64,000 nucleotides of DNA, taken from Paenibacillus sp. JZ16. GTDB taxonomy: Bacteria > Bacillota > Bacilli > Paenibacillales > Paenibacillaceae. The position numbers and the translations under genes were made by a program. Below are positions 51,901 to 61,374 of this stretch, piece after piece. The stretch lies in NCBI RefSeq assembly GCF_015326965.1, contig NZ_CP017659.1:1054001-1118000 (forward strand). Direction: 5' to 3'. Each line of letters starts with the position of its first letter. The stretch's first letter is position 1. A model generated the notes under the pieces. That model was not told the DNA's origin. It ran no database searches and saw only the letters and a list, made by a program, of their open reading frames with translations.

Positions 51901-54318
51901 TCAATATGCCGCTTTCTCATATAAATCAGCTGGCAATGCCTGCACGAACGGTGACCAATCGTCCGTTGTGTATACATGAAGTCGGTGCATGGCCCGCGTA
52001 CATGCTGTATACAGAAGCTTGCGATCGTTTTCCCGGCTGTAAGCTTGAGGTGATGCCTCATAAATCAGAACGGCATCAAACTCAACACCCTTGGCGAGAT
52101 ATACGGGAATAACCATAACTCCTTTTTCAAAGGTGACCGTCTCCTTCGTAATGAGCTGCAATCCTTCGCTTCCTTGCTCCCTTAAAGATTCAAAGGCTGC
52201 GCGGCTTTCAGCCGCAGACTTCGTAATGACGGCAATAGAGTCTAAGCCCTCGGCTCTAAGTGCTGCGATGTCTTTCAGTATTCGTGCATCGCGCATTTCT
52301 TCGTCATCTAACTTCACAAGAAGCGGCTTATGTCCGCTCCTGTCAAAGGGGACGATTTCCGACTCAGCAGAGAGCAGCGTTTTCGTAAATTCCACAATCT
52401 CCAGTGTTGAACGATAGCTGCGCACAAGGTGGATCAAACAAGTTTCGGCTTCACCATAAAGTCGAGTAAGCGGCGAATCGGACTCATGCAGCTTGGTAGA
52501 CTGCGTAAAGATCGCCTGCCCGAAATCACCGAGTACCGTCATGCGGGCACGCGGAAATAGTTTTTTGAGATACTCATATTGAAACGCCGAATAATCCTGC
52601 CCCTCATCGACGAACACATGCCGAATCTCCGTGTTCGTTCGAACGCCTTCGATCAGTTCTTTTAAATACAGATACGGAGTCGCATCCTCATAGAATAATT
52701 CGAGCCGGTCCAGCTTTTCTTTGGTTTGCCTACAAATTTCAGACCATAGAACAGGGATCTCGGTCTCATTTGTCTTCTCTCGATAAGCAGCTTCATCATC
52801 AAACAATTGGACGTATAAGCTTTGGACATCGATAAACGAAAATCGCTTCACGCCTTGCCTTAGCGGTTTGAAGCTCATCTTCACAATCCTTTGGCTGAGG
52901 ATGTCTTCCTCCCGCTCGGCGAAGTCAAAGTCACCTTCATCTTCTCTGCGCTTATTGCTTATTTTCTCGTAAACAACGGCATAACGCTCGGCGATATCAA
53001 ACACTTCCCTATCCTTATGCAACTCGCTGAAAACTTCCGCATATTGCTCGTTGTCGAGGTATTGAAGCTCCTCCTCAACCCAGGACGCCCTCCGCTCTTT
53101 GCGCTCTAATAATGAAAGTTCCTTCAGAAGCCACTTTTGTAAGAGATCAACACGATTGGCTAAGCTCAAGGAAGGATCGTAGCTGTAGAATTGGGTTCTC
53201 ATTTGCTCCGACGTTATCAGAACACGATCCCGAAACCGAATGCCTTTGAACAGGATGCCTTCCCGCCCCAGCCACTTCGCATAGTTCTGCAGAGCCCTCA
53301 TGAAAGCTTCGGATGCCTTGTACTTCATCCCTTGAAGACGAGCCTCGTAATTCGGAGTTGATTGTGCGGTCAACACATATTCGATCTGATTGAAGGGATC
53401 CTCGACATGGAAGGATGAACCCAGCCAATATTCGAGATATTCCTGAAAAGTCGTCTGCTGCATGTTCTCCTCGCCGAGCTCGGGAAGGACAGTGGATACA
53501 TAACTGTTGAACATTTGATTTGGCGAGAAAAGAACGATCTGGTCTGCCTTAAGCGAATCGCGGTTTTTGTATAGCAAATACGCCACACGTTGCAAGGCTG
53601 CGGAGGTCTTCCCACTGCCAGCCGCCCCCTGGACGATAAGCAGCCGGCTAAAATCGTTTCGGATGATGGCGTTTTGTTCCTTCTGGATGGTTGATACGAT
53701 ACTCTTCATTTGGGAGTCCGCGCCTTTGGCCAGCATTTGCTGGAGCAGCTCGTCGCCGATCGTTACGTTCGCATCAAACATATGACGGATTTGTCCATCG
53801 TGAATCTGATACTGCCGTTTCAACTCCATCATACCCGTGATCTGCCCGACCGGCGTGACGTAAGAGGCCGCACCGGGGGAATGGTCGTAGTAAAGACTCG
53901 CGATGGGACTGCGCCAATCATATACCAGGAAGCTCAATTCATCTTCATCGACGAAGGATGATACGCCGATATAAATCTGCTCGCTCACATTCAGGCCGTC
54001 CTCTAGAAAATCAACACGCCCAAAATAAGGAGACGGCAGCAGCCGATGTAAGCTCCTCCATTGCTGCTTCAGAAGCCGGTGACGACGCTCCCTTTCGGAT
54101 AACACCGCAGCCTGTTGTTTAATCGTATAAAATGTTTCTTCAAACTCTTCGTCCGAGCTCGTGTTGACTGTAACCTCTTCCCAGAATCGCCTGCGAATCT
54201 CAGCAGCCTGATCGCGCATCCCGGTAACGCTTGGTTCCAACTGGTCGATCCTCGCCTTCATCTTTCCCCTTACCTGATCCAGCCGTTCTTGTTCTAACTG
54301 CCATTCCTTCGCTTCCAT
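51901..54318 (-). CDS. helD: HelD-type RNA polymerase recycling helicase-like ATPase
   Basis: The roughly 805-residue protein has the HelD layout: an N-terminal coiled-coil arm (residues 1-100), a pre-motor part (SFLVYDWRSPIASLYYDHSP), Walker A in LIVQGAAGSGKTSAALQRVA near residue 235, an inserted bumper region (about 330-560), VFVDEGQDYSAFQYEYLKKL (Walker B), TVLGDFGQAIF, LVRSYRSTLEI, VIPVYLAKGVEFDAVLIYE and LLYTACTRAMHRLHVY. HelD binds core RNA polymerase, pushes into the main channel and releases stalled complexes; related HelR proteins displace rifamycins. A GTG at 54333 is possible but touches the ribosome site; ATG at 54318 is used here. Its promoter region matches that of rph. Confidence 0.92.
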   Translation of the reverse strand: MEAKEWQLEQERLDQVRGKMKARIDQLEPSVTGMRDQAAEIRRRFWEEVTVNTSSDEEFEETFYTIKQQAAVLSERERRHRLLKQQWRSLHRLLPSPYFGRVDFLEDGLNVSEQIYIGVSSFVDEDELSFLVYDWRSPIASLYYDHSPGAASYVTPVGQITGMMELKRQYQIHDGQIRHMFDANVTIGDELLQQMLAKGADSQMKSIVSTIQKEQNAIIRNDFSRLLIVQGAAGSGKTSAALQRVAYLLYKNRDSLKADQIVLFSPNQMFNSYVSTVLPELGEENMQQTTFQEYLEYWLGSSFHVEDPFNQIEYVLTAQSTPNYEARLQGMKYKASEAFMRALQNYAKWLGREGILFKGIRFRDRVLITSEQMRTQFYSYDPSLSLANRVDLLQKWLLKELSLLERKERRASWVEEELQYLDNEQYAEVFSELHKDREVFDIAERYAVVYEKISNKRREDEGDFDFAEREEDILSQRIVKMSFKPLRQGVKRFSFIDVQSLYVQLFDDEAAYREKTNETEIPVLWSEICRQTKEKLDRLELFYEDATPYLYLKELIEGVRTNTEIRHVFVDEGQDYSAFQYEYLKKLFPRARMTVLGDFGQAIFTQSTKLHESDSPLTRLYGEAETCLIHLVRSYRSTLEIVEFTKTLLSAESEIVPFDRSGHKPLLVKLDDEEMRDARILKDIAALRAEGLDSIAVITKSAAESRAAFESLREQGSEGLQLITKETVTFEKGVMVIPVYLAKGVEFDAVLIYEASPQAYSRENDRKLLYTACTRAMHRLHVYTTDDWSPFVQALPADLYEKAAY

Positions 54319-54363
54319 GTTTTCTGAACACACTCCTTCTCAATCTGGTCCGAAAAAAGTGCA

Positions 54364-54392
54364 TTGACAAATCAGGATCACCGATGTACAAT
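54364..54392 (+). promoter_or_regulatory. Strong antisense promoter in the helD leader
   Basis: TTGACA (54364-54369), 17-bp spacer, TACAAT (54387-54392), followed by TAGATT and preceded by an A6 tract. It points away from helD and matches the antisense promoter at rph. Confidence 0.65.
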
Positions 54393-54398
54393 TAGATT

Positions 54399-54472
54399 AG
54401 GATAATAAATTATAATATCGGTTTCTTAATGACTTTTCAATTGCGCTACTGATTATAGCATAGCGCTTTTTT
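54399..54472 (+). ncRNA. Candidate antisense RNA opposite the helD leader and promoter
   Basis: The transcript from the 54364-54392 promoter would run about 72 nt, across the helD start site, and end at the hairpin GCGCTA / TAGCGC plus T6 (54443-54472). No reading frame or ribosome site is visible. Confidence 0.4.
54443..54472 (+). terminator. Terminator overlapping the helD promoter
   Basis: GCGCTA (54443-54448) and TAGCGC (54461-54466) followed by six Ts. The hairpin contains the helD -10 box. Confidence 0.65.
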
Positions 54473-54480
54473 GTGTTCAA
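54452..54480 (-). promoter_or_regulatory. helD promoter
   Basis: TTGAAC (54475-54480), 17-bp spacer, TATAAT (54452-54457), reading leftward. The core ATGCTATAATCAG differs from the rph core by one base. Confidence 0.7.
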
Positions 54481-54518
54481 TTGTTTTTTGTACTCCTTGG
54501 CGCATCTGCCAAGTTTTT

Positions 54519-55028
54519 TTATTTTCCCATAAAATCAAAAAAACCGCGTTGTAGGAAGAGGTCCCGCAACCCGGTTTTATCCAATGTAAGTCCGCTGGCG
54601 TTTAACATGGCTGAAGCTCCGATATAGCGGGCCTTTCCGGCTTTCACCACATCATGAAGAGCCTCCATTGGTACCCAAGCGCTTGAGGCTTTTGTCGATT
54701 TCACTCATAATTGCTTTCCGGGACAGACCCATACCGTTAGGACCTTCGTGCATACGGAAATGAACTTTGGTCGCAAGGACGATTTCATCCCGATTGGCAT
54801 AATCCTTTAATGCGCGGCCCACATCTCCTCACTTGGACCGTCTGAGTACACATTCGCCGTATCGAAAAAGTTGATGCCTAGCTCCAATGACTTTTTAATA
54901 ATAGGACGACTGTTCTCCTCATTAAGCACCCATTGATGCACCCACCGCTCTGCTGCGCCAAATCCCATGCATCCAAGACAGATGCGGGATACGTCGAGCC
55001 CGGTATTCCCTAGTTTCACATATTCCAT
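54519..55028 (-). pseudogene. Aldo/keto reductase gene, frameshifted and deleted
   Basis: The start (ATG at 55028) gives MEYVKLGNTGLDVSRICLGC and INFFDTANVYSDGPSEE, a typical AKR N-terminus with the catalytic Asp and Tyr, and then a stop near 54807. A second frame continues with RALKDYANRDEIVLATKV and LSRKAIMSEIDKSLKRLGT. A third resumes at MEALHDVVKAGKARYIGASA after a gap of about 20 codons and ends soon after. AKRs run about 320 residues; most of the C-terminal half is missing. The promoter upstream remains intact. Confidence 0.85.
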
Positions 55029-55049
55029 GAAAATCCCTTCTTACATTTA

Positions 55050-55080
55050 AGTCTATCACCTAGAGTTAACTCTAGATCAA
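55050..55080 (-). promoter_or_regulatory. MerR-type promoter of the dead AKR gene, with TAGAGTTAACTCTA palindrome
   Basis: TTGATC (55075-55080), 19-bp spacer and TAGACT (55050-55055). The spacer begins with TAGAGTTAACTCTA (55061-55074), identical in sequence and position to the SDR promoter at 3384-3414; with its flanks it is a 16-bp perfect palindrome. Confidence 0.75.
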
Positions 55081-55180
55081 TCCTTATTTCATAATGTACC
55101 GCTTATTTATATTGGCGCGATTTCTGTGACTTAGTATGCCTATTGGATCGGCAGGCTCTCCCAGGTATTATACTCATACC

Positions 55181-55642
55181 TTAAAATGCGGGCTTAATTA
55201 CCATAAGGAGAATAATCATGACTGCTATTAGGTTTGCCACCGTATCTCGGGATTGCTTTCTTTGAAATAACGTCTTATATTCTGAGGAAATCTCGTTAGG
55301 CCCTGACGTATTCGACGCGATTCCTTGCATTTGTTTCAGGATGGGTTCAACCGCAAAGATCGCATACATGCCTGAGATAAAAAACAACACTAGCGAAGCG
55401 ATGTACCATTCCGTTTGAAACAAGTAAGGGTTTATCCAGCCCATCAATAATCCTGATATGAGGATAATACCAAAGGAAACATTGGCATTTCGGTTCAATT
55501 TTTCAACGATATGATGAGCATATCTCAACTGTTCCACCGACTTCGCCCTCTTCAAAATCATATTGAACAGAAACACCGGCCCAACTCCAAAAATTGCGGA
55601 TAGAATATGGAACACTAACAGTGAAGTATACAGGTAATACAT
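55181..55642 (-). CDS. DUF2269-like integral membrane protein
   Basis: The 153-residue protein has four hydrophobic helices (about 5-27, 53-70, 80-97, 133-150) with a HILSAIFGVGPVFLFNMIL first segment and ISGLLMGWINPYLF, as in DUF2269 membrane proteins. Function unknown. It is the third gene of a MarR / NAD(P)-binding / membrane-protein operon, with 15 bp from the preceding stop. AGAGAGGGGATG precedes the ATG. Confidence 0.82.
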   Translation of the reverse strand: MYYLYTSLLVFHILSAIFGVGPVFLFNMILKRAKSVEQLRYAHHIVEKLNRNANVSFGIILISGLLMGWINPYLFQTEWYIASLVLFFISGMYAIFAVEPILKQMQGIASNTSGPNEISSEYKTLFQRKQSRDTVANLIAVMIILLMVIKPAF

Positions 55643-55657
55643 CTTATCATCCCCTCT

Positions 55658-56272
55658 CTATTCCTTGCTCCAAGTAACACAATATATTTTCCTGAAGTTC
55701 GCATTGTTATCAAGAGCATCAACTAATACCTTGGCCAAGTCTGCTCTAGAAATTTGATATGGACCGGAAGCAAAACCATGACGTTGTTCCTGAACTCTTA
55801 TCTTTCCGGTTGAAGGGTTATTATTTAATTGAGCTGGTCGGTAGATACTCCAATCAAGGTCACACTCCTGGATGATTTTCTCGGCTTTATCAAGTTCCGT
55901 CAATTCGTGACGAAAGATCCATCTTGCGAATGAAGCGAAGATTCTGGGGCGTTTGGCTTCGAGTAAATAAGAGCTGACAAAAATGAGACGCCGGGTTTTT
56001 CTTTCCTGCATCGATCTAATAATTGTTTCCGTAACGCCGGCTATATCGGTTTTGCCGCCGATAATCGCAATTACAGCATCACTTCCGTCAATCGCATGAA
56101 GAACGTCAGATTTATGAAGTCCATCTCCAGTTACGATCTTGTCAAAGCTCTGATCCATACTTAACAACTGCGGGCGTCTTGTAAACGCAATAAGCTCGTG
56201 CCCACGCTTCTTACCGTACTTTAGAACCTCCAGTCCTGTCGGACTCGTTGAACCTATGACGGTTATTCTCAT
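55658..56272 (-). CDS. NAD(P)-binding (NmrA/atypical SDR) protein
   Basis: The roughly 204-residue protein begins MRITVIGSTSPTGLEVLKYG, an atypical-SDR glycine motif, with ELIAFTRRPQ, GSDAVIAIIGGK, RLIFVSSYLLEA, DWSIYRPAQLN and YQISRADLAKVLVDAL. The pattern is that of NAD(P)H-binding flavin-reductase-like or NmrA-type proteins. The second ATG (56272) is 6 bases from GGGGAG. The middle gene of the MarR operon, with 24 bp on one side and 15 bp on the other. Confidence 0.87.
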   Translation of the reverse strand: MRITVIGSTSPTGLEVLKYGKKRGHELIAFTRRPQLLSMDQSFDKIVTGDGLHKSDVLHAIDGSDAVIAIIGGKTDIAGVTETIIRSMQERKTRRLIFVSSYLLEAKRPRIFASFARWIFRHELTELDKAEKIIQECDLDWSIYRPAQLNNNPSTGKIRVQEQRHGFASGPYQISRADLAKVLVDALDNNANFRKIYCVTWSKE

Positions 56273-56296
56273 ATCCATCTCCCCTGCTCATTAGAA

Positions 56297-56758
56297 TCAC
56301 TGACGAGTTGAAGTTTGTACATGTTTGTTCAAATTGTTTAATATGATTTTTAACAACCTTATTAATTCCAGGTACTCTTCTGCTGAGATCCCTTCTGTTC
56401 CAATCTCCATTACTTCTGCTAGCGCTTCCTCAATCTTCGGAACGACAGCCCTTCCGGAATCGGTAAGATATATCTTTTGGTTCCGTAGATCGATGGGGTC
56501 AATTTCTTTGCGAATATAACCCTCAGATTCAAGCTTTCGGATCGCCTTTGCCGTCGTTGTCTTGTCGACCATCAATTGCTCGCTTAGTGTTTTCTGATTC
56601 ACCTCCTCTTTCATTGAAAGCATTAGCAAAAACATGTGTTGCCCAAATCCCAAGCGAAGCGGGGCTAGACGCGGAGTAAGCAGCATATGCAAATGTCGAT
56701 TGATTGCGGTTATTTCTTTTCCGTACGATTCGTTCTGGAATTCAATCCTTTTCATCAT
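56297..56758 (-). CDS. MarR-family transcriptional regulator
   Basis: The 153-residue protein has the MarR HTH: FGQHMFLLMLSMKEEVNQKT, SEQLMVDKTTTAKAIRKLES, GYIRKEIDPIDLRNQKIYLT (wing). The first gene of an operon with an NAD(P)-binding protein and a DUF2269 protein. Its promoter lies between the arms of an inverted repeat, AACCAACTA ... TAGTTGGTT, a likely self-operator. ATG at 56758 is spaced 6 bases from GGGG; an ATG directly follows it. Confidence 0.9.
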   Translation of the reverse strand: MMKRIEFQNESYGKEITAINRHLHMLLTPRLAPLRLGFGQHMFLLMLSMKEEVNQKTLSEQLMVDKTTTAKAIRKLESEGYIRKEIDPIDLRNQKIYLTDSGRAVVPKIEEALAEVMEIGTEGISAEEYLELIRLLKIILNNLNKHVQTSTRQ

Positions 56759-56780
56759 ATTCAACCCCAATAGTATTATT

Positions 56781-56824
56781 AACCAACTATATACATTTTA
56801 ATTGAATTTAGTTGGTTATTGCAA
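56781..56824 (-). promoter_or_regulatory. MarR operon promoter and inverted-repeat operator
   Basis: TTGCAA (56819-56824), 18-bp spacer and TAAAAT (56795-56800). The arms AACCAACTA (56781-56789) and TAGTTGGTT (56809-56817) lie on either side of the -10 box. Confidence 0.6.
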
Positions 56825-56920
56825 CCAAATTCAACGAAGTTCTGTTTGTTTACCATTCCAAGCTCCCGCTTTCGAATATTTTCTATCCATTTAGATAATA
56901 AATAGCGATCCTCCATAAAA

Positions 56921-56946
56921 AAAAGCCGCGATTATCGCGACTTTAA
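56921..56946. terminator. Terminator after the GH20 gene
   Basis: AAAG-C-CGCG and CGCG-A-CTTT pair around ATTAT, with A-tract and T-rich flanks. Confidence 0.55.
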
Positions 56947-57065
56947 ATGCTATGAGTATATCCTCGTACAAATGAAATTTTCTCCTGTAACTCACCAAAC
57001 ATGACTCCAGACTACCTCTTTCAATTATTGGCGTTTGAATGTGTTGAGGTCTGCTGCTCTAAAAC

Positions 57066-59009
57066 TTATTCTTGAGTTTGCCGAATCCCTTCGTATTGTT
57101 CAAGCAGCCTATACATCGCTCGGGTGCTGGTTGTAAGACCGCCTTCCTTATTGCGGATCCGCCATAATCGATTAAATTCTTCAATAACCAGCTTGAGCTG
57201 AGATTCCAGATCAATGATGCAATTGACCTCATCTTGTGCATCAGACATATCGATCCGGCACATATATCGGTGAATGCCAACTGCCTGTTCAATCAATCGC
57301 AGGGTATTACGCAGTTCGTCTGTAATGACGTCGGCATCGCGAACTTGAAGATCAACTCTTCCCAGCTGTTCTTTACGCTTCTTCAGCCACGCCAGCATGT
57401 CATGATATTGAAAATTCAGCTGAAACGAATCGACTGTCGTGCCGTTAAGCTCTGCAAATATCCGCAAAAACAAGCTAAGTTCTTTCTCCAGCTGCTCCCG
57501 GCTCTTTAATCCGCGGGTCAGCAAAGCACTCAGATAGGTGCCGTTATCAAGCGAGCTGTTCTCCAAATGGTAGTATCGTCCCAATTCCATCAGGAAATGC
57601 CCGATCTCACCGCTGGCGTCTTTAAATACGTACTCCGACAGATAGCTCTTCAGTTCATCTTCCCGATGCAGGTTGCCTTCCGTGCACCAGCTTAACCCCG
57701 CTGCATACGCATACCCTGGATAGCTGATGACCGGAACCTGCCAATGTCCGTTATCTCCCCAGTCGGTCACGATAAGTCCTCCGGCTCCGTATTTCTGACC
57801 TTGGACCGCTGCGTCCGCGATATTGTCCAGCATATTGTCGGTCCGCCCGGACAGGGAGGACCAAGAGCTGGTACCCGGACAGACGAAATACGATATTCCG
57901 TGCTTTTGCAGCATGCTGCAGTGCTCAACAAAAGAAATGCTGCTGTCATAATTCCAGTCGAGGATCGTCACATCGTCCGGGATCCGTTCGGCCACTTCCG
58001 GATGGCGGGTCAATACATCTCCCCACATCATCGCTTTCTTTCCGTGGCTTCGAACGATATCCGTCACGCCCTCTGCATACTCCATATACAGCGGACCCAA
58101 TCCGATCGCATCGCAGCGCTTCTTGCTTTTGCCGGATCCAAGACCAAACGGCTCATCCATATTGATGTTCACCCAATCGGATGTGAACGCGGGCAGCAAT
58201 CCGTCGAACATCCCCCGGATCAAATCTAGAGAACGCGGGTCCACAGGATTCAAGGTGGTGGGAGGGAATGTCAATGGATACGGACCATCAATCGGCATTC
58301 CATCCGGATGCTCCGCAAGGTCACGGTATGCAGGTTTACTGAGCCAATCTCCCATGTGGCCCAGACAATTCTGATTCGGCACCAGATCGATAAATCGGCT
58401 TGCGGCGTATGCGTCCAATCTCCGGAAATCTTCCGCAGTCATTGGCGTGCTTTCAGGGAACGCCGTCTTATGCTGCGTATATTCGAAGCAGTATCCCTCC
58501 ATATACAGCTGCAGATGATTCAGCTTTAAACTCTCCATCTGGTCTAGCAGCTGGAACAGCTCGGTCAGCTTCGGAATTTTGCTCCGTCCGATATCCAGCA
58601 TTAAGCCGCGTACCGGGTAATCGGGCTCATCTTCTATTCGGAAGCAACTCCAAGTAAGGCCTTGGCGAGAGAGTAGCTGCACCAAGGTAACCACTGCATA
58701 ATTCAACCCGGCCGGTTGACTGTATTCGATATGGAGACCTGCTTCATCCCATTGTAAGACATAGCCTTCCGGATGCAGCCTCTCCTGTAAAGAGACCGAT
58801 ATCGGAATGGACGAATCTGTTGAAGGATCATCCCGAAAAGAACCAGACAATGCCTGCTCCAATCGAGTTTTCAGTCTCACCTGCTCCACGGCTGGGACTT
58901 CTCTTTCCTGAATTTCATACGAAACGCTGCCCGACCAGTTCTTCTCTCCACCCAGCCATTTCACAAGTCGCGGCCGTGGATACAACGGCATGGGTTGCTC
59001 CTGTTTCAT
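57066..59009 (-). CDS. GH20 family beta-N-acetylhexosaminidase-like enzyme
   Basis: The 647-residue protein has a GH20b-like N-terminal domain (about residues 1-120), then a TIM barrel starting YPVRGLMLDIGRSKIPKLTE, with LNHLQLYMEGYCFEY and VNINMDEPFGLGSGKSK holding the adjacent Asp-Glu acid pair of GH20. A helical C-terminal region of about 150 residues follows (ELSLFLRIFAELNG, HDMLAWLKKRKEQLG). GH20 enzymes remove terminal beta-GlcNAc or GalNAc by substrate assistance. There is no signal peptide, so it acts on imported oligosaccharides. The last gene of the ABC permease / GH3 / GH3 / GH20 unit, 100 bp after the GH3 stop. Confidence 0.87.
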   Translation of the reverse strand: MKQEQPMPLYPRPRLVKWLGGEKNWSGSVSYEIQEREVPAVEQVRLKTRLEQALSGSFRDDPSTDSSIPISVSLQERLHPEGYVLQWDEAGLHIEYSQPAGLNYAVVTLVQLLSRQGLTWSCFRIEDEPDYPVRGLMLDIGRSKIPKLTELFQLLDQMESLKLNHLQLYMEGYCFEYTQHKTAFPESTPMTAEDFRRLDAYAASRFIDLVPNQNCLGHMGDWLSKPAYRDLAEHPDGMPIDGPYPLTFPPTTLNPVDPRSLDLIRGMFDGLLPAFTSDWVNINMDEPFGLGSGKSKKRCDAIGLGPLYMEYAEGVTDIVRSHGKKAMMWGDVLTRHPEVAERIPDDVTILDWNYDSSISFVEHCSMLQKHGISYFVCPGTSSWSSLSGRTDNMLDNIADAAVQGQKYGAGGLIVTDWGDNGHWQVPVISYPGYAYAAGLSWCTEGNLHREDELKSYLSEYVFKDASGEIGHFLMELGRYYHLENSSLDNGTYLSALLTRGLKSREQLEKELSLFLRIFAELNGTTVDSFQLNFQYHDMLAWLKKRKEQLGRVDLQVRDADVITDELRNTLRLIEQAVGIHRYMCRIDMSDAQDEVNCIIDLESQLKLVIEEFNRLWRIRNKEGGLTTSTRAMYRLLEQYEGIRQTQE

Positions 59010-59109
59010 TGAATAGACACTTCCTTTCCCTGATCCGACACATGAAGAATTTTTTCATATCATGATTGTGGTAATGTTTGAATCAGCTATTCTTAGCAAC
59101 TCATTCCAG

Positions 59110-61374
59110 TCAGTTATTCAAATAGTCAATCAAGTCACTCAGCTGCTTCTCTGTCGTTTTGCCGCCGCTGAACGACAACAAGCCGCGCAATGGCATGGCG
59201 TCCAGGAACGCCCGAAACATTTCCGCATGGGAACTGTCTTCAATCGCTGATGCAAACGGGAGCTTGCCGATAAAATCCTCTACAAAAGCCGCGCCTTTGA
59301 CGGTCATTTTCAAATCCGATACGGTGGAGTTGCGATGGAATACAATCTCCCGCACCGTTGTGGACTGCACCTCAACGATCTCCGTAAGCACGATGTCCCG
59401 GGAGGACTTGCCGATTCGAAGTTCAAATTCGCCGCTCTCGACGACCCAGTCCTTCAGCTCAACGTCATAATAGGCGAAGCTTCTGTGATCCAGCTCGAAC
59501 GTAATGGTCTTGGCTTCCCCCGGAGCCAATTCCACCTTGTCAAAGCCCTTCAGCTCCTGTTCAGGCCGAATCACGCTGCTCTCCATATCATGAACATAGA
59601 GCTGAACGATCTCCTTGCCAGGTCGGGCTCCCGTATTCATCACATCGACGGAAACGGTGAGCTTCTCATTATCTTTTAGCCGCTTTTTATCCACGGTCAG
59701 ATTGGAGTATTCGAATCTGGTGTAGCTCAGCCCGTGACCGAAAGGAAACAGGGGAGCCAGCTTTTTCGAATCATAATAGCGGTACCCGACAAACAAACCT
59801 TCGCGGTATTCGACGCGGTCGCCTTCCCCGGGAAAAAACAAGTACGAGGGATTGTCGCTTAGCTTAACCGGGAACGTCTCGGCCAGCTTTCCAGACGGAT
59901 TCGCGTCACCGAATAGAATGTCGGCTATTGCTCCGCCAAGCGCCTGTCCGCCAAGATACGCTTCCAGCACCGCCTTGGCTTCTCCAAGCCACGGCATTTC
60001 CACCGGTGCGCCGTTGCTGAGCACCACTGCCAGATTCGGCTGCACCATCGCTACCGCTTCGATCAGAGCGATCTGATTCGGCGGAATCCGCAGATGCTTC
60101 CGGTCAAAGCCTTCCGATTCATAACGGTTTGGCAACCCGGCAAAAACAACGGCAACGGTAGCCTCGGATGCGAGGGCAATCGCTTCCTGAAGCAGCTGCG
60201 GGTCAATGTCCTCTTCGTTCAGTTTATAGCCGGGGGCGTAATGGACCTTCGCATCGCCGGCCGATGCCTCTAATTCCTCTAAGATATCGTCCAGCCGGGT
60301 CGGACGAATCTTGGAGCTGCCACTGCCCTGATAGCGCGGCTCTTTAGCTAATTCGCCGATGACGGCAATGCGGCCGCTTCGGGCCAAAGGCAGCAGTCCG
60401 CCTTCATTTTTAAGCAGCACCATACTCTCTTGAGCCACCTCGCGAGCCAGACGGTGATGCTCCGCCTGATCGAAGGCCGCATCAGGCTTTCGCTGATCTA
60501 CGGCCTTGAAGATCACGGCAAGCAGACGCTCCACCGCAGCGTCCAGCTTGGATTCGGGCAGCTGGCCGTTTCTTACGGCCTCTACAATTTTTGCATCCCC
60601 CTCGCCGTGACTTGACGGCATCTCCAGCTCCATTCCGGCCGCAAGCGCCTTGGCCCGCTCATTAACCGCACCCCAATCCGAAATGACAAAGCCGTCATGG
60701 CCCCATTCGTTTTTCAAAATATCGGTCAGCAGCGTCTCATTCTCGGAAGCAAATTCCCCGTTCACTTTATTGTAGGAGCACATCACCGTCCACGGCTGTG
60801 CTTGCTTGACGGCGCCTTCAAAACTGGCCAAATAAATTTCACGCAGCGTCCGCTCGTCGACCACAGAGTCCGACGTCATCCGCCGATGCTCCTGGTTGTT
60901 GGCCGCGAAATGCTTGAGCGAGGTCCCTACCCCCTGACTCTGTACCCCTTGGATATGATGGGTCGCCATCTCGGTTGATAAGTAAGGATCTTCAGAGAAA
61001 TACTCAAAGTTGCGCCCACATAAGGGAGAACGCTTGATATTAGCTCCAGGCCCCAGCAATACAGCTACGTTCTCCGCCTGGCATTCTCTGCCGAGCGCTT
61101 CGCCCATCCGGTAGATCAAATCACGGTTCCATGAGCTCGCTACGCCCGCCGCCGACGGAAAACATGTTGCAGGCACGCTGTCGAACAAGCCCAGATGGTC
61201 AGCCGAGGCCCGCTGCTTGCGAAGCCCGTGCGGTCCGTCCGTCACCATAACGGATGGAATGCCCAGCCGCTCGATCCCTTTCGTATGCCAATTGTCCTTA
61301 CCGGAGCAAAGGCTCGCCTTCTCCTCCAAGGTCATCTGCGAAACCAGTGCTTTCAAATCCCGCTGATCGGTCAA
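59110..61374 (-). CDS. GH3 beta-glucosidase-like enzyme
   Basis: The 754-residue protein has the GH3 barrel ([45 protein letters not shown] with the KHF motif, [13 protein letters not shown] with the nucleophile Asp near residue 235), the GH3 C-terminal alpha/beta sandwich ([32 protein letters not shown]) and a fibronectin III-like domain ([16 protein letters not shown]). A tail of about 80 residues follows. It probably cleaves beta-glucosides or beta-xylosides. The start is a TTG that overlaps the stop of the upstream GH3 gene (TTGA), with GGAGG 7 bases away; translation is probably coupled. Confidence 0.9.
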   Translation of the reverse strand: MTDQRDLKALVSQMTLEEKASLCSGKDNWHTKGIERLGIPSVMVTDGPHGLRKQRASADHLGLFDSVPATCFPSAAGVASSWNRDLIYRMGEALGRECQAENVAVLLGPGANIKRSPLCGRNFEYFSEDPYLSTEMATHHIQGVQSQGVGTSLKHFAANNQEHRRMTSDSVVDERTLREIYLASFEGAVKQAQPWTVMCSYNKVNGEFASENETLLTDILKNEWGHDGFVISDWGAVNERAKALAAGMELEMPSSHGEGDAKIVEAVRNGQLPESKLDAAVERLLAVIFKAVDQRKPDAAFDQAEHHRLAREVAQESMVLLKNEGGLLPLARSGRIAVIGELAKEPRYQGSGSSKIRPTRLDDILEELEASAGDAKVHYAPGYKLNEEDIDPQLLQEAIALASEATVAVVFAGLPNRYESEGFDRKHLRIPPNQIALIEAVAMVQPNLAVVLSNGAPVEMPWLGEAKAVLEAYLGGQALGGAIADILFGDANPSGKLAETFPVKLSDNPSYLFFPGEGDRVEYREGLFVGYRYYDSKKLAPLFPFGHGLSYTRFEYSNLTVDKKRLKDNEKLTVSVDVMNTGARPGKEIVQLYVHDMESSVIRPEQELKGFDKVELAPGEAKTITFELDHRSFAYYDVELKDWVVESGEFELRIGKSSRDIVLTEIVEVQSTTVREIVFHRNSTVSDLKMTVKGAAFVEDFIGKLPFASAIEDSSHAEMFRAFLDAMPLRGLLSFSGGKTTEKQLSDLIDYLNN

